Below are positions 19,655 through 32,105 of a stretch of DNA of 64,000 nt, one piece after another; the stretch's first letter is position 1; each line of letters starts with the position of its first letter. A model generated the notes under the pieces. It was not told the origin of the DNA and ran no database searches. It saw only the letters and a program-made list of their open reading frames with translations. A program made the position numbers and the translations under genes. The stretch is from Thelephora terrestris (Eukaryota > Basidiomycota > Agaricomycetes > Thelephorales > Thelephoraceae), in contig WIUZ02000013.1 of assembly GCA_015956445.1 (NCBI GenBank), positions 1,136,046 through 1,200,045 of the forward strand. The letters are read 5' to 3'.

Positions 19655-21215
19655 TCACGCGTTGTCTCCGTTTTCCTTCTCACCTTCATCATCACCACCT
19701 TCGTTTCCTTCGTCCGACTCCTTGTCTCCCTCACCTTCCTCGCGCTCCCCTCCCTGGACCCCTTTACTTTCATCGCCTCCCGTTGCCGCACTGATTTGTT
19801 CCATTTTCTCATCGCTCTCCGAATCGTACTCATACTTCTCGAGGACATCCCTGCCCATACAAGCCCCCTCGTGTTTCATGTCGTATTCGTAACCGGAGCA
19901 GATGTCAAATTCTCCGTCATGGACATGAAGCGAGCCTTCCTCGGAGAACATTTTCAGAAAGCGCGGGAACCATTTCTTCGCCCTCTGGATAGTATCGTCA
20001 TCGCACGTCACCTCCACGACGAAGATGAACTTCTTGCTACACCTATCCATTGACCTCTCCGCGAGCATACAGAGAGTAGAGTCAAGGTTCTTCCAGGATT
20101 CCCGATACTCTGGGCGAATTTCAGCCAAGAACAACGGTTTCACGTCCTCGATCTCGAGGTTTATCTTGAAGAGGTTGGGACAGTTCGCTTCCAAGAGTGT
20201 GGCGAAGATAGTAGCAGGTGTTTCGACCATGCAAGAGTAAGAGCCCTTCATATTCAGCACAAGTTCCGAGAGGTTGACACACAACACAAAGCTAGGCGGA
20301 GCGAGCGCTTCCGATACCTCCGGGAGGTCCGCTAGTTTGAGGGTCAGCGAGCTGTAAAGTAAGCTTGGTTTATAAGGACAACGCACTGAATGAATCGGAG
20401 ATCACGTTCAACCTAAGAAAAGACAATGTTCCTGCGCTGGCATCGATTAAACACTGCGTCGCGTCGAGCCACTCTCCGTCTTCGTAGAAGTCAACTTCCA
20501 GTCGGCCAAAACTGACAGATAGCCCGGAGAGATCGAGCATAAACTCCTCGCTGGCATTCCCGTCACCTCCTATCACAGAGAACGTCCGGTCTTCACTGTG
20601 ATAGATCGGTTCCCAGTTGATATCCTGCCGGGAGGGGTCACCAGGATGATCCTGGTCACAGCCCAGGAACGTGACGTTTGCCATGGTGTCCTGAATGGAG
20701 AGGATGTCGTGAAGTGGCTCCGGTTCGAAGAGACAAAAACGGAAAGTGATATCCGAGAGTAGACCAGAAAGAGCGTTGAAGGAGGCGAAAAGTGCAGGAC
20801 GTGCGCCGAGGGAGAACAACCCTCTATCGATCTGAAGGGTCTCAAGGGGACACACAGAGAATACACTCAAGAGATACGAGGTGATGGGGCCTCGGTGAGG
20901 ATTCTCAGGGGCCACGGCTATCTCCAAGAACTTGATGAACCCCAACGAGGCCGCAGAAGGCAGAGGCAGATCGTGTATCCCCTCTTCTTCGTTGACAGCA
21001 AACACGACTCCCTTGAAAAGGTTCATTTGAGAGCGATGAGTCCAAGATCTTGCCACCAGAGCGCAGTTCTTGAGAGTTTCATACACGACGATGTCCGGGT
21101 TGGGAACGCTCGAACCCTCTTTGAGCTTGAGGGGTGGTCGATGGACCCGTCCGCGACCTCTCCCAACGTCATCGACGATCATCTCGACGAGCTCCTGAGG
21201 CACCGCTTCAGGCAT
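19655..21215 (-). CDS. F-box-like protein with acidic tail
   Basis: Exon 1 (21215-20387) and exon 2 (20331-19655) join through a 55-nt GT-AG intron with a CTGAC branch site, giving 501 residues. The N-terminus VPQELVEMIVDDV...NCALVARSWTHRSQ is the F-box pattern of basidiomycete proteins. The following region has degenerate leucine-rich stretches (LETLQIDRGLFSL, LLSDITFRFCLFE). The C-terminus is a long Glu/Asp/Gly run. F-box proteins link targets to SCF ubiquitin ligases, and this family is expanded in Agaricomycetes. The substrate is unknown. Confidence 0.75.
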
Positions 21216-22074
21216 CGCGGAAAGGGAACCGTTAGAATCCTCGATGTCGGTTAGCGGTCGGGTGAGGGATGTGGTCGAAGGAAAAGAGGCGGGTGAGGGG
21301 GTTTAGAAGCTGGCGTCGCCTTTTATATGGGTCATCAGTAGCTTAGAGTGGGTACCCCTGTGGATTGCCGAGAGAAGAGGAGGGCTCATAATACCCTGAG
21401 GCAGCAAACTTTGAGTCTGGGTGTCTCGGAGACGGGGCATCCCCGTGGCCGACCCTGGCTCGGTGACAGAGTGAGAAGGCCGTGCTTGTTGGTTGCTACG
21501 TCGGAAAAAAAGACTGTGTCACCTGTTCAGTACATACCAGGTACTGGGCAGAGAATGAGGTTGATTTTTGGCAGTGGTCAGCACTGTTCAGCGTTGAGAC
21601 GGGGAACAGCCCTGGCTGCCCCTGATGGCCACCAACATTGATTGGATCGGTATTTGTCAGTGCCATGCGGCAAGGCCGTTGCCAATGCACGATTTTGCCC
21701 CCAGCCGCCGCAGTACATTTGCCCCCGAGGCCTGCGAATGCCCTGACGCAACAGGCTTCAAGTTTGGGTGTCTCGGAGGTTGGTAACCCTCGCGCATGCA
21801 CATGGATGATCCTAGCTCGTTGACAGGGCGAGGAGACAAAATGTTGGTTGCTCCGTCAGATCAGAAAAACTATCATTCCATCCGTTCAGCACCGGACAGA
21901 GACAGATCGATTTTTGGCACCGGTCAGCACCCGACAAGCACAGGGCATTTAGTCCTCTTCTATGCTAATAGCTGAATTTGAACACCTCAATCATGAGAAC
22001 GACTCTGAGGGGGTCAGGTTGGATTCAAACCCACCCCATATGATATTCCTAGATGATCGTTACGGAGGGGTTAG
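21216..22074. repeat. Spacer with two diverged tandem repeats
   Basis: Two copies, about 21393-21600 and 21735-21945, share GGGTGTCTCGGAG, TTGGTTGCT, a GTTCAG...CAGAGA block and GATTTTTGGCA-c/g-x-GGTCAGCAC. The spacing between copies is about 340 bases. No gene is seen; the origin is unknown. Confidence 0.5.
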
Positions 22075-24115
22075 TTACGTCGTTACCACAAGGAGGATAC
22101 GCGTACGAACCACCTCAAAACTATCTTTATTGTTCTCCTCCACGAATGCTGTCCTTCCGGCCAGCAATGCCTCCCTGTACTTTTCAGCTTCTAATCGACT
22201 CATCGTCCGGTCAATATACTCCGCGATCATCGCGAGGATTTCGTCAGGAAGTCTCGCAAACAGCGAGTTCGCGCCCGCCCCTCGCATTGCGTCGACCACC
22301 CAGTCTCGCTGTTGGGGCGCAACGTCTGAGGCGGAGGGGATCCTCCGGATCGGATCAACCAAGAAAAGGAGGAGGATCTTTCTGTGACCGAGTCTGGTGG
22401 GATCTTGCAATTCGAATGGTTCGACCCGATGTTGGTACAGGTTCGGGAAGGCGACACATCTATGGGGCTTGATGATAACATCACCGACATCTTGGACCAG
22501 AGGCGACCCCCTGCAGGGCATTTTTAGTCTACTTTGTAGTTTTGGACACCGCACACGCTTGAAACTCACGGAACCATGTTATAAAGTACCCTCATGCACA
22601 TCACGTCGTCTTGCTCGTGGACAAGGGGCCCGGATGTCGCCCTCCTGAACGCCAGTCGACTCTCCGTGACGTTCTCCGAATCGTAGTACTTGGAGAGTAT
22701 CAAGCCTGGCTAACAACACTCAGGGTGAAGGCTTACGTATGCGAAATTGGCAACAATTGACTCGCTCCTCATGCCTTGGGATGGAAACTTCAGCTTACAG
22801 TGGCACGGCATAAGGAAAGTTAATGCAAACCTTCAACGTGCCATTTTCCGCCAGGGCAACGAGGGTTCTCCGGAGTGAGAACAATATTCACGAGCTTGAC
22901 GATGACCTGGAGCGTCCGGCCTCTCAATGAAACTCGATCCTTCATGACCTCTAGGTCTCCATCGTAGTGCTCCCGCGCGTTAGGGGTCCTCAAAGTAGGC
23001 TTTGTAAGCCATTTCTCTGGATGGTCTTCGTGTTCCTCTTCGCTGAAGGAATTTGGGTGAAAACCGTCACCTTCCCAGATACAATCTGCGTTCTCTTCCT
23101 CGGCCTGCCCACGTTTAGCCGATGTAGCGATCCTCATCCGAAGAAGCGGCCTAATCATGTCGGACAAGACCCGTTCGAACATCGGGAGCGCGAGCTGTAA
23201 TACCTCCGGAATGACAGAGTAAAGCCCTTTGTCCCGGGTTGGGTGGACGTTGTTTATGTACGGAGATTTGAGGGAGACTTTCCCATCAAGATCCACGTAG
23301 AAATCAGAGGGCAACAACTGGAACATCCAGGGAGTATGCACCTTACTCCACGGATATTCTGGACGCCTTGGAGCACGCCTTTGGACTCTCGGATATAAAG
23401 ATGGATCCACAAGGTCGAGGACGAGGCCACCAGAACCAGAACGCCAATCCTTTTTGGAATTAGGAACGTCTTCGAGACAATCGACGGCTCCCAGCAATTT
23501 CTCTCGCAAAGAACTCGGGATAAGCTTGTCGGACTTCCAGATGCGTTCTGCAGGGCCAGCCTGGAATTGCACGTCATCAGCCAAGCGAACGTGACACCGC
23601 GAACTGAATCTTGCCTCTATCCCAGTCTCAAGATCACGCAGATCTGCATACCCCTGAAGCTCCTCTAGCACGTAGCTGACCTTCAGATATTGAATTGAGG
23701 ATGTTTTCGGCGGTCCGAAGACAGGAGGCAAGATATACCATTTGTAGGGTCAGCTTCCACACCTGCTGCTCATCGCCGTCGTTTTCCGCTCGTTGCAAAG
23801 CCTCTTGTCTCCACCTCTCAACGTTAGTTTCGTCCTTCATCTCCTCCCACCAAGCAGGCATTTCTCTGATGCGATGAGAGAGAGCGCACATCCGTAGCTC
23901 TACGATCTGACGACGAAGAATGGTTATGACATCAAGGGGAGACACAGGGAGAAACCGCTCACAGTCCTTGGATGTTCCTTCGCTTCCAATTGCCCGTGAT
24001 CAGAAGACGACATGTGGAAGGGGTGGCTAAAACCGCGTTTTGGAAACTCAATCGGCGGCGGGGGCCATCTCCATTCGTACGGTCTTGTTCTTATTCTTGC
24101 GCTTGTTTTCGCCAT
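22075..24115 (-). CDS. DUF4246 protein, copy 1 (putative 2OG/Fe(II) dioxygenase-like)
   Basis: ATG at 24115; exons join as MAKTSARIRTRPYEWRW...EHPRT / IVELRMCALSHRIREM...LTLQM / VSYVLEELQGYADLRD...GIE / AGPAERIWKSDKLIP... / MRSESIVANFAY / YYDSENVTES... / GSPLVQDVGDV. The pattern (SDKLIPSSLR, DPSLYP, SPYINNVHPTRDKGLY, VLTPENP...KWHVEG, YYDSENVTESRLAFR, FPNLYQHRVEPFEL, GHRKILLLFLVDP) is that of fungal DUF4246 proteins. WHVEG, the H of YQH and the R of GHRKIL sit where Fe(II) and 2-oxoglutarate ligands would be; this role is inference. The intron after GIE is GC-AG. A paralogue lies directly upstream on the same strand. The gene looks intact. Confidence 0.82.
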
Positions 24116-24641
24116 GGAGAAGGCCGTTGGTCAACGTTTATTTTAACCCACGTTTATCAATGGTTATCTTTCCATTATGCATAGCGCTCTGGCGCGGGTC
24201 TTGTCTCATAACGCAATCGCGATAACACTTGTACCGATATGGAAGTCACCCGGTCACCGAGGCCAACTTTGATGGCTACTTCACATGGTTTTACACGCAT
24301 ATGTACGACTGATGAGACAATACACCAAACGAAGGAGGCCCACATATGTGGGGTCGCTGAACGACCCCCAAGAAACGCGTTTCTGCTATGTCAATATCAA
24401 ATGAAGCCTACTATGATGACCCAATGATTGTTTGGATACAACGGACGTCAGAAATGGACAGAGTACTTTTAAGTCGATGGCAATACTCCCCAAACGCTTG
24501 AGTGCTTCAGTCTCCATACGTGCAGCAGCACCGTTCGACCTAAGTCACGGCCTCAATTCCCGCTATGAACCCCGATCGTGAGAACGGCTCTCAGCAATTG
24601 AAGTCAAGGTTGAAATTTAATACTCACTTCAAACGATATTC
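24116..24641. other. Spacer between the two DUF4246 genes
   Basis: Carries the promoter of copy 1 and the 3' flank of copy 2. No gene seen. Confidence 0.5.
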
Positions 24642-26700
24642 CTAAAAGACCGCCACGGTGGAATCAGTTACGGGGTCTACGCCGGACGGAATGCGCGTAC
24701 GGACCACTTCAAAGATATCTTTGTTATTCTCCGTCACGAACGCGACGCTCTCGGCCCCCATCTTATCCCTGTACTTTTCAGCCTCCGATCGACTCATCTT
24801 CTCGTCAAGACGCTCCGCGATCACCGCGAGGATCTCGTCGGGAAGTCTCGCGAACAGAGAGTTCGCGCCCGCCCCTCGCATCGCGTCAATCACCCAGCTT
24901 TGTTGCTGTGGTGCAACGTCTGAGGCCGAAGGGACCCTCCAGGTCGGATCGACCAGGAAGAGGGAGAGGATCTTCATGTGACCAGGTTTAGTAGGATCTT
25001 GTAACTCGAATGGTTGACACCGGCGTTGATATAGGTTTGGAAAAGCAACACATCTATGGGCCTTCGTTATCACATCACCGACATCTTGGACCAGGGGTGA
25101 GCGTCTATGCGACGTTCTCAGCGCACTGTGCGGTTTTTGACATTGCACACAACCGAAACTCACGGGACCATGTTATAAAGCACCCTCATGCACGCAACGT
25201 CGCCTTGATCATGATCACGGGGCTTAGATATCGCCCTTCTGAACGCCATTCGACTCTCCGTGACGTTCTCCGAGTCGTAGTACTGGGATACTTTCAGGAA
25301 TGGCTAGCAACGCTCACGGTGGGGACTCACGTATACAAAATTGGAAACGATCGTCTCGTTTGGCATACCTTTGAATGACAACTTCAGCAGCAGCCACCCG
25401 TCATAGAGAACTACAAGTGCGGACCTTCAACGTGCCATCCTTCACCAGAATAACGAGGGCTCTCCGGGGTGAGGACAATATTCGTAAGCTTTACAATGAC
25501 CTGGAGCGTCCGGTCTCTCAACGAGATCCGATCCTTCATGACCTCTAGGTCTCCATCGTAGTGTTCCCTCGCATCAGGGGTCCTGAAGCTATGCTTTGCG
25601 AACCATTGTTCCGGATGATTGTTGTATTCATCTTTGCCCGATGGATTTGGGCAAACGACATCACCGTCCCAGATGCAATCTGCGCTCTCTTCCACGAGCT
25701 GCCCACGTTTAGCCGATGTGACGATCCTCATCCGAAGAAGCGGCCTAATCGTGTCGGACAAGACCCGCTCGAACATCGGGAGCGCGAGCTGTAATGCCTC
25801 CGGAATGACAGAGTAAAGTCCTTTGTCCCGGGTTGGGTGGACGTTGTTTATGTACGGAGATCTGAGGGTGACTTTCCCATCGGGATCGACGAAGAAATCA
25901 GAGGGCAACATCTGGAACTTGCCAGATGTGGGCCTGCCACCCCTAGCGTATCCTATACCTTGGGCCTTCGTACGCCCCAAGACGATCGGATATAAAGACG
26001 GATCCACAAGTTTGAGGACGGAGCGATCAGAACCAGGGCCCCAATCCTTTTCGGGATCAGGCACGTTTTCAAGAGAAGCAACGGCCGAGAGCAATCTCTC
26101 TCGCAAAGAGCTCGGGATAAGCTTATCGGACTTCCAAATGCGTTCCGCAGGGCCGACCTGGAAATCGCACGTCATCAGCCAAGTAAACGGGACACCAGGA
26201 ACTGAATCGTGCCTCTATTCCAGTCTCCGGATCACGCAGATCTGCGTATCCCTTGAGCTCCTCTAGCACATAGTCGACCTTGAGATATTGAGTTGAGGAC
26301 GGTCGTGATAACCATAAGCCAGGGAGCAAGACACACCATTCGTGGCGTCAGCTTCCAAATTTGTTGCCCATCGACATCGTTCTCCACTTCTTCCAAAACG
26401 TCTTCTCTCCACCTCTCAGCGATTCTCATTTCCTCCCACCAGCGAGGTATTTCTCTGATACGATGGGAGAGGGCACACATTCGTAGCTCGAGGATCTGAT
26501 GAAAGAAATGTTGACAAACAAAGGGGCGAAGTTAGGGAGGAACAGCTCACAGTCCTGGGATGCTCCTTTGCCGCTTCCGATCGCCCACGATTAGGCCATG
26601 GCGCTTGGAAGGGATGGCTGAAGCCCCGTCTTGGAAACCCAACCGGTAGCGGTGGCCATCTCCACTCGTACGGGATCCCATTTGCGTTTGCTCTCGACAT
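24642..26700 (-). CDS. DUF4246 protein, copy 2
   Basis: ATG at 26700 (MSRANANGIPYEWRWPP). The exon-intron plan matches copy 1 intron by intron: after EHPRT, after LTPRM, a GC-AG intron after GIE (55 nt against 54 nt in copy 1), an exon MPNETIVSNFVY, then YYDSENVTESRMAFR, then RSPLVQDVGDV. The metal-ligand-like WHVEG and the YQR/GHMKIL region are present, but with changes: copy 1 has YQH and GHRKIL, and copy 2 has YQR and GHMKIL. If those residues are catalytic, copy 2 may have lost activity. The C-terminal tail also differs. Tandem duplication is the clear origin. Confidence 0.82.
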
Positions 26701-27717
26701 GGTGAGGGTCGGCGGTAAACCCAGGTCCATCGGTTGTCATCTCCCCATATAACGGCGCCACATGCGCGGCGTTCCGCCCGGTGTGCTGGCAAGCTGACCT
26801 AAATGAACCTTAGTTGGTTAGGTTGACCGCCCATATCCAAGTACTTTCGGTGGAACGTCCTCGCGCGAGCGACGGGCGAGTGAGCCTTTCGAGTCCGCCG
26901 AGAACACTCTACAAGTCGAGCACCTCATGCGTGAACCTCCCCAGTATCTTCTTGAGCCAGGAAAGTCACAATCGGTCTCGCGGTATGGATCTGGCCCAAC
27001 CCCGGTCAACAGCGACCGTGGTTAACGACCCGGGGTTTGAGGAGTGCTTTTCGGAGAACGAATTGCCCGGGTGTCGGAGCGTCGAGTGCCAGTAAGATAG
27101 GAAACGGCATTGGACGGGACGCTCAACGTAAAGCATACGGCACTGGAGAGCTGGAGATCGATTTCAACGTAGCCTTTTCCAGCTTTGAACTAAGCAATAT
27201 ACACTTTTGATGGGATCATTTGTGAGCATTTCACTACCGGCCCGAAGTTACTGTGCGCATTATCTGTTTCGTTTACATAAAACATAGAATAAGATAGATG
27301 CAGAAGGAAGTCTCTCGCGTATGTGATACGCGCATATGGCTGCCTGTGATGATGAAGAGTGCCGACAAAAATACAAGGGCTTTTTTTGTAAAATTTTCCA
27401 GGTATTTATTCAAGCTGGGACGAAGGTAGGAAAATATGGAAAAAACCATGGGAATGATAGGATCAAGTAATTGACAAAAATACGCAAAGAAATATCATAC
27501 ATGAAGCTGGAGAAGAAACCAACGCGCCAACAGGAAAACTGGAAGTTGGCGAGAGCGAACACAAATGCACGAGGTCCAGTAGCCGACATGGCGGTGATGT
27601 ATATCGGGTGGACAGGTAAAGGGAGTATGCAAGCGGGTCCGAAGGAATCATCATGGACGGTTTTTGACCCGACAGGAGTGGAGCGGGTGAGGAGACAGCG
27701 GAGAAAACGATGTCGGC
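26701..27717. other. Intergenic, nothing firm
   Basis: A plus-strand frame at 26814-27095 (VLSVERPRASDGRVSL) has no recognisable domain. The right third is the 3' flank of the C2H2 gene. Confidence 0.4.
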
Positions 27718-29223
27718 CTAGGAATGTGCCAATGCCCGCTTGCAAGCCTTGATCCGCTTTTCCTGAGCGATCTTTGCGTCGTTCATCATCCTCTCAACGA
27801 GACGGTCCACGCGAGCATCGTCATCCTCCTCCACATCCTCACCGGCAGCGGTCCCGTCGGTTGAAGACTTGCCGTGCACATCCTCGTACCACTTCTGGCA
27901 CCCTTTGGTCCTCATGTGCTGGAACAAATTGTCCCGTCGACTAAATGTGTTCTTGCACTCGCACCGATAATCTGAATATGTGGGAACACCCAATGAGCAC
28001 TTCAACGCCACCAGGCGGAGTAGAGAAGTCTCACCTTTGTCGTGGGTGTGGATGCTCTTGATGTGCCTCTTCAAGTGCTCCCCTCTGCTGAACATCTTGT
28101 TGCAGTTCTGGACGCTGCACCAGAATGACCTAGTCCCATCAACGTAGACGACTCCCGGCGTTCCCGTGGGGACGCTCCTTCCTCGGCTATTCTTAGTCAA
28201 CCCGGGGACGGGGACAGGAATCTCGAGCGTTGCCCGACGTTTGTCCTTGGACTTCGATGCAGGTTTGAGATACGGGTGTGCGGCACATGAAACACGAGCA
28301 GAGCGGTTCTTCTTCCGGTTCGAGGGCGCCCCGTAGTCGTAGTCGTTCTCGTCCTCGACTTCGCTCTCACCACTGGGAGCATAGTCGCTATCGACGACAG
28401 GTGCAGAGTAAGTGGGGGGCCTGCTGCGACGAGACTCCTCCACCTGAACCGACAGTCCAGCCTGGATGATGGGCTGCTCAATATCTACGGGGGAGCCTAA
28501 CGCCTGGGGGTCGCAAACTTGAATTTGCTGTGGCTGAGACATCTGGATCAAAGTGGGGGAGGATTCAACGCTTGCGGCGAAGAATGGGGAGGAAACTGGA
28601 GACGAGATGGACAATTCTGCAATTCCAGCGCTGAGTTTGTACGCTGAAGTATCGCCTTCAGGGGGACCGAAGGTAGCGGAGGGTGCAACAGTGGCATAGG
28701 GAGTGGAATCTGCCAGTGCGTTGGCGAGGCTGCTGATAGTGCTCGGGGGAACCAGGTAGTTGAAACCTGCGGAAGCACGTTCTTGAGCAGTATACCCAAT
28801 CGGCTGTCGATAGGTGGGCAACGAAGAGGTGACGCCACTGCCAAACATCATCTGGGAATCGTAGCCGAATGGATCCTCGTGCTTGACGGCGGCACTTGGA
28901 GAAGAGTGGTCGTCGGCTAGAGACATGAAGTTGTTCGCGGAGCTAAGATACACGTTCGGTCAGTTAAGACATGGGGTGTCGCTAACAACACCAACGTACT
29001 TCTCATTGTAGGGGCTGTAGATGGCTGAAGGCGAATGGTCGTAACCGAAGAGGCCATACTGGGCAGAGTCGTCGGCGAGAGAGTCAGAACCTTCCGAAGA
29101 TACTGGTGATGCCGATAAGGATGGAGGCTGAGACTCCGAAGATAGGAAGGGCGAGGCGGTGTGGGCCTGCTGAGAGTACATAGAGTGTGAGAGGGCATCG
29201 AGGTAGTTTGTGTATTGGTCCAT
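27718..29223 (-). CDS. C2H2 zinc-finger transcription factor
   Basis: Exons 29223-29000, 28942-28035 and 27971-27718 join to 461 residues. The N-terminal 250 residues are Ser/Pro-rich with QYGLFGYDHSP and EDPFGYDSQMMFG, typical of an activation region. The C-terminal part has one good finger, FWCSVQNCNKMFSRGEHLKRHIKSIH, written here as CSVQNCNKMFSRGEHLKRH. A second finger, YRCECKNTFSRRDNLFQHM, is split from it by a 63-nt intron that is a multiple of 3, so intron retention would keep the frame open. The tail is acidic then coiled (DRLVERMMNDAKIAQEKR). It probably binds DNA in the nucleus; targets are unknown. Confidence 0.83.
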
Positions 29224-29825
29224 AGTGTGTGGGGGGGAAGGTGAGGCTGGGGAGATAAACGAGTGGATGGTGGTTCGGTTTATAAACCAACTAGAGGTAA
29301 AGTGAGCCGGCGAACCATTGGGAACGGGCGTCGATCTCCTTGCGCAGATGCGTGATCTTTCGAAGCTTCCGGATAAGCGGATATGACAAACGACGAGCTA
29401 GGGATGGGGGTATCTCCACAGACTTATCCTTTCGCAAAAAAAATTCCGTCGGAAGATGAATAACGACAAATGCGACTAGAGGGCCCAGACGTCCAAGAAA
29501 CACGGAATAACATCGGATTCCAAGGAGCACGGTCTCAAGAAAATTAGAGTCGGTGTCTTCCTAGACACGGTTAGTCGGCGAACGTTCTCGACCGAAGGAC
29601 GAGGGTGTGGAGGAGAAACAACCCTCGAACGTGCCCAGCGCACAGATAAGTGAGAGGACAAGCCAGGCCCAAAGCAAGAATAGGTCACAAGAGATCCGAA
29701 CAGACGGTCCTAACCGTAGTCAGCCACATAGAATCTGAGTCTTCCCCTGTGTCTACGTATGCTGTGGTGCTGGACGGGAAGCGAGCCCCGTGTTTATCAC
29801 CTTTCCATTTATGGTAATCCAAACA
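29224..29825. promoter_or_regulatory. Divergent promoter region of the C2H2 and RIO1 genes
   Basis: A 600-base head-to-head spacer; no other gene seen. Confidence 0.5.
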
Positions 29826-31916
29826 ATGTCATCCTCCACTCGACAACAAGACCTCTTTGATCATGCGACGGATGGCCGGGCAGCAAGCGACCGTGCATAC
29901 ATCGACCAGGTAGACTCGGCCACCGACGAAGAAGAAGAACCGTTGTCCGATTCTGATGATGACGATTTTCTCGACCAACTCGACGATCTGAGGGTTGAAG
30001 ACGAAGATTGGGAGGCCACCGAACGAGGCTTGTCTATCTTTTTTCGAGCCCTTTTTGCCTTTGCCTCATACCTTGGTCTTTCAAATCTATCTCTGCAGAC
30101 TTTACTAAGCAGTACAATCGGCTTCGGCAACACGTCGCAGTACGATCCAGAAACGATTCCGCAAAAACAATCCCTGCGTCCCTCACGAAATCCACTGTCG
30201 CTCATTTGCCCGCCATAAACAGACCAACAACTACAGACAGAGCCGCCGGTCTCCCTAGAAAAGACAAGACAGTAGATCAGCTCACCGCCTTGTCAAAATT
30301 CTCATCTCGAATATCAAGGATCGACCAACCGTACGACCTTGGTGTCAGCGTAAACCGTAAAGGTCCAAGTCAGTATGCAAATCTCAAGGACAAGTCGGAC
30401 AGAGCCACCAACGAGCAAGTATTGGATCCTCGTACCCGGATCATTCTTTACAAAATGATCGGCAGAGAGATCATCTACGAGGTCAATGGATGTGTTAGCA
30501 CGGGAAAAGAAGTCGGTGTATTCATCCCTTCCTCTTTCGTCGAACAATTGTACTCAAGCCCATTGTCCTCGACCTTACCATTCCCGAACGTCTAGGCCAA
30601 TGTCTATCACGCGCTCACGCCTTCAAAGACCCACCTCGCCCTCAAGATCTACAAAACTTCCATTCTCGTATTCAAGGACCGAGACCGGTATGTAACCGGT
30701 GAACATCGTTTTCGCCGTGGCTACTCCAAGAATCCACGGAAGATGGTCAAGCTGTGGGCCGAGAAGGAGATGCGGAACCTTCGAAGGCTAACTGCTGTTG
30801 GAATCCGTTCTCCCGAGCCTATCGAGGTCAGGGAGAACGTCCTTGTAATGAGTTTTATTGGGAGCTCGGAAGGATGGTGATCGTCTTTGTCTTGACTTGC
30901 TGTGCGTGAATTGACCTTGACTGCCGGATCTCCTAGGGCTTCACCCCGACTGAAGGATGCGGAACCACAGATACCCTCTTCGTCTTACTCAGACCTCTAT
31001 GAAGAACTCACCCTCACCGTCCGCAAGATGTATCAAGAGTGCAAACTCGTCCACGCCGATCTTTCCGAATACAACATCCTCTATCACGATTCCCATCTCC
31101 ACATTATTGATGTCTCTCAATCCGTCGAGCACGATCACCCCCATGCCTTTGATTTCCTCCGTAACGATGTGAAAAACACGGAAGAGTATTTTTCCCGGAG
31201 GGGAGTGACGACTTTGGGCCTCAGACGCTGTTTCGAGTTTGTCACAAGAGAAACCTTCGACGCTGATGGGGAAGCCGGTCTCTCTGATTCTGAAGTTCTC
31301 AAGCTCTGGCTGGAGAGGGCTCCGCTAGATGTCACTTCCAACAGCGCGGACGAGGAAGATAGGGAGCGAGCCGCTCAGCAAGAAGATTCGATCTTCCTGA
31401 AATCTTATATACCGCGGACTCTCAACGAGGTGTACGACCCCGAAAGAGACCTTGAGGCGGTCAAGAAAGGCGCGAAGACCATCTATTCGAATACTATTGG
31501 GATCGTTAATCATACGTCTGAGGCTATCGCCCTCCGCGCCGAAGAAAACAAGGGAGCGATCGAAGGCGAAGGGAAGCCGCAGGTCCGCTTCTCAACTGGC
31601 GTAGAGTCGGAGGACGAAACTCAGGGCACCGATGAGAGCAGTGGTGATGATGAGGGTAAGGATAGTGAGGCGGGGGATGCAGAGGGTGAGGACGAAGGCG
31701 AGCCCAGGGACAGGAAGCCTCGGGGTCACAAACATGAAGATAAAGAAGCGAAAAAGGTAGCGCCGAAAGCCCTCCTCGCCGTTTGTATGCGACTGATGGT
31801 ATTCACTTCAGGAACGAAAGAAAGCCATTAAAGAGGAACAACGGGAGAAGCGAAAGGTCAAGATGCCCAAGTCGGAAAAGAAAAAGAGGATAAAGGCCAC
31901 CACCAACAAACGATGA
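29826..31916 (+). CDS. RIO1: RIO1-type atypical protein kinase/ATPase
   Basis: RIO1 acts in late cytoplasmic maturation of the 40S ribosomal subunit. The spliced product shows the family order: an acidic N-terminus, [12 protein letters not shown], the P-loop-like [15 protein letters not shown], the ATP-lysine in [31 protein letters not shown], the catalytic loop [12 protein letters not shown], and metal-binding [23 protein letters not shown] follows, then an acidic and lysine-rich tail ending [12 protein letters not shown]. Introns lie after ATER (apparently GC-AG), within STGKE/ANVY, after SSEG and before [12 protein letters not shown] 29826 ([11 protein letters not shown]) is favoured; an in-frame ATG at 29811 is possible. 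Intact. Confidence 0.92.
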
Positions 31917-32105
31917 GACGGGGCTTGTTCACTTTTTCTCCTCATGCTCTGTGGCATTGTCGTACTCTCTCGCCATGGAAGATGTAGTGAAAGACTAGAA
32001 TACGGTTGCATTTTAACACCTGCATTGCATCGGTACTGAAGAGCCTCGCATAGTATAAGGGCAGAAACGTTTCTGCAAAACCCCTCCTCCACCGTACAAA
32101 GACCC

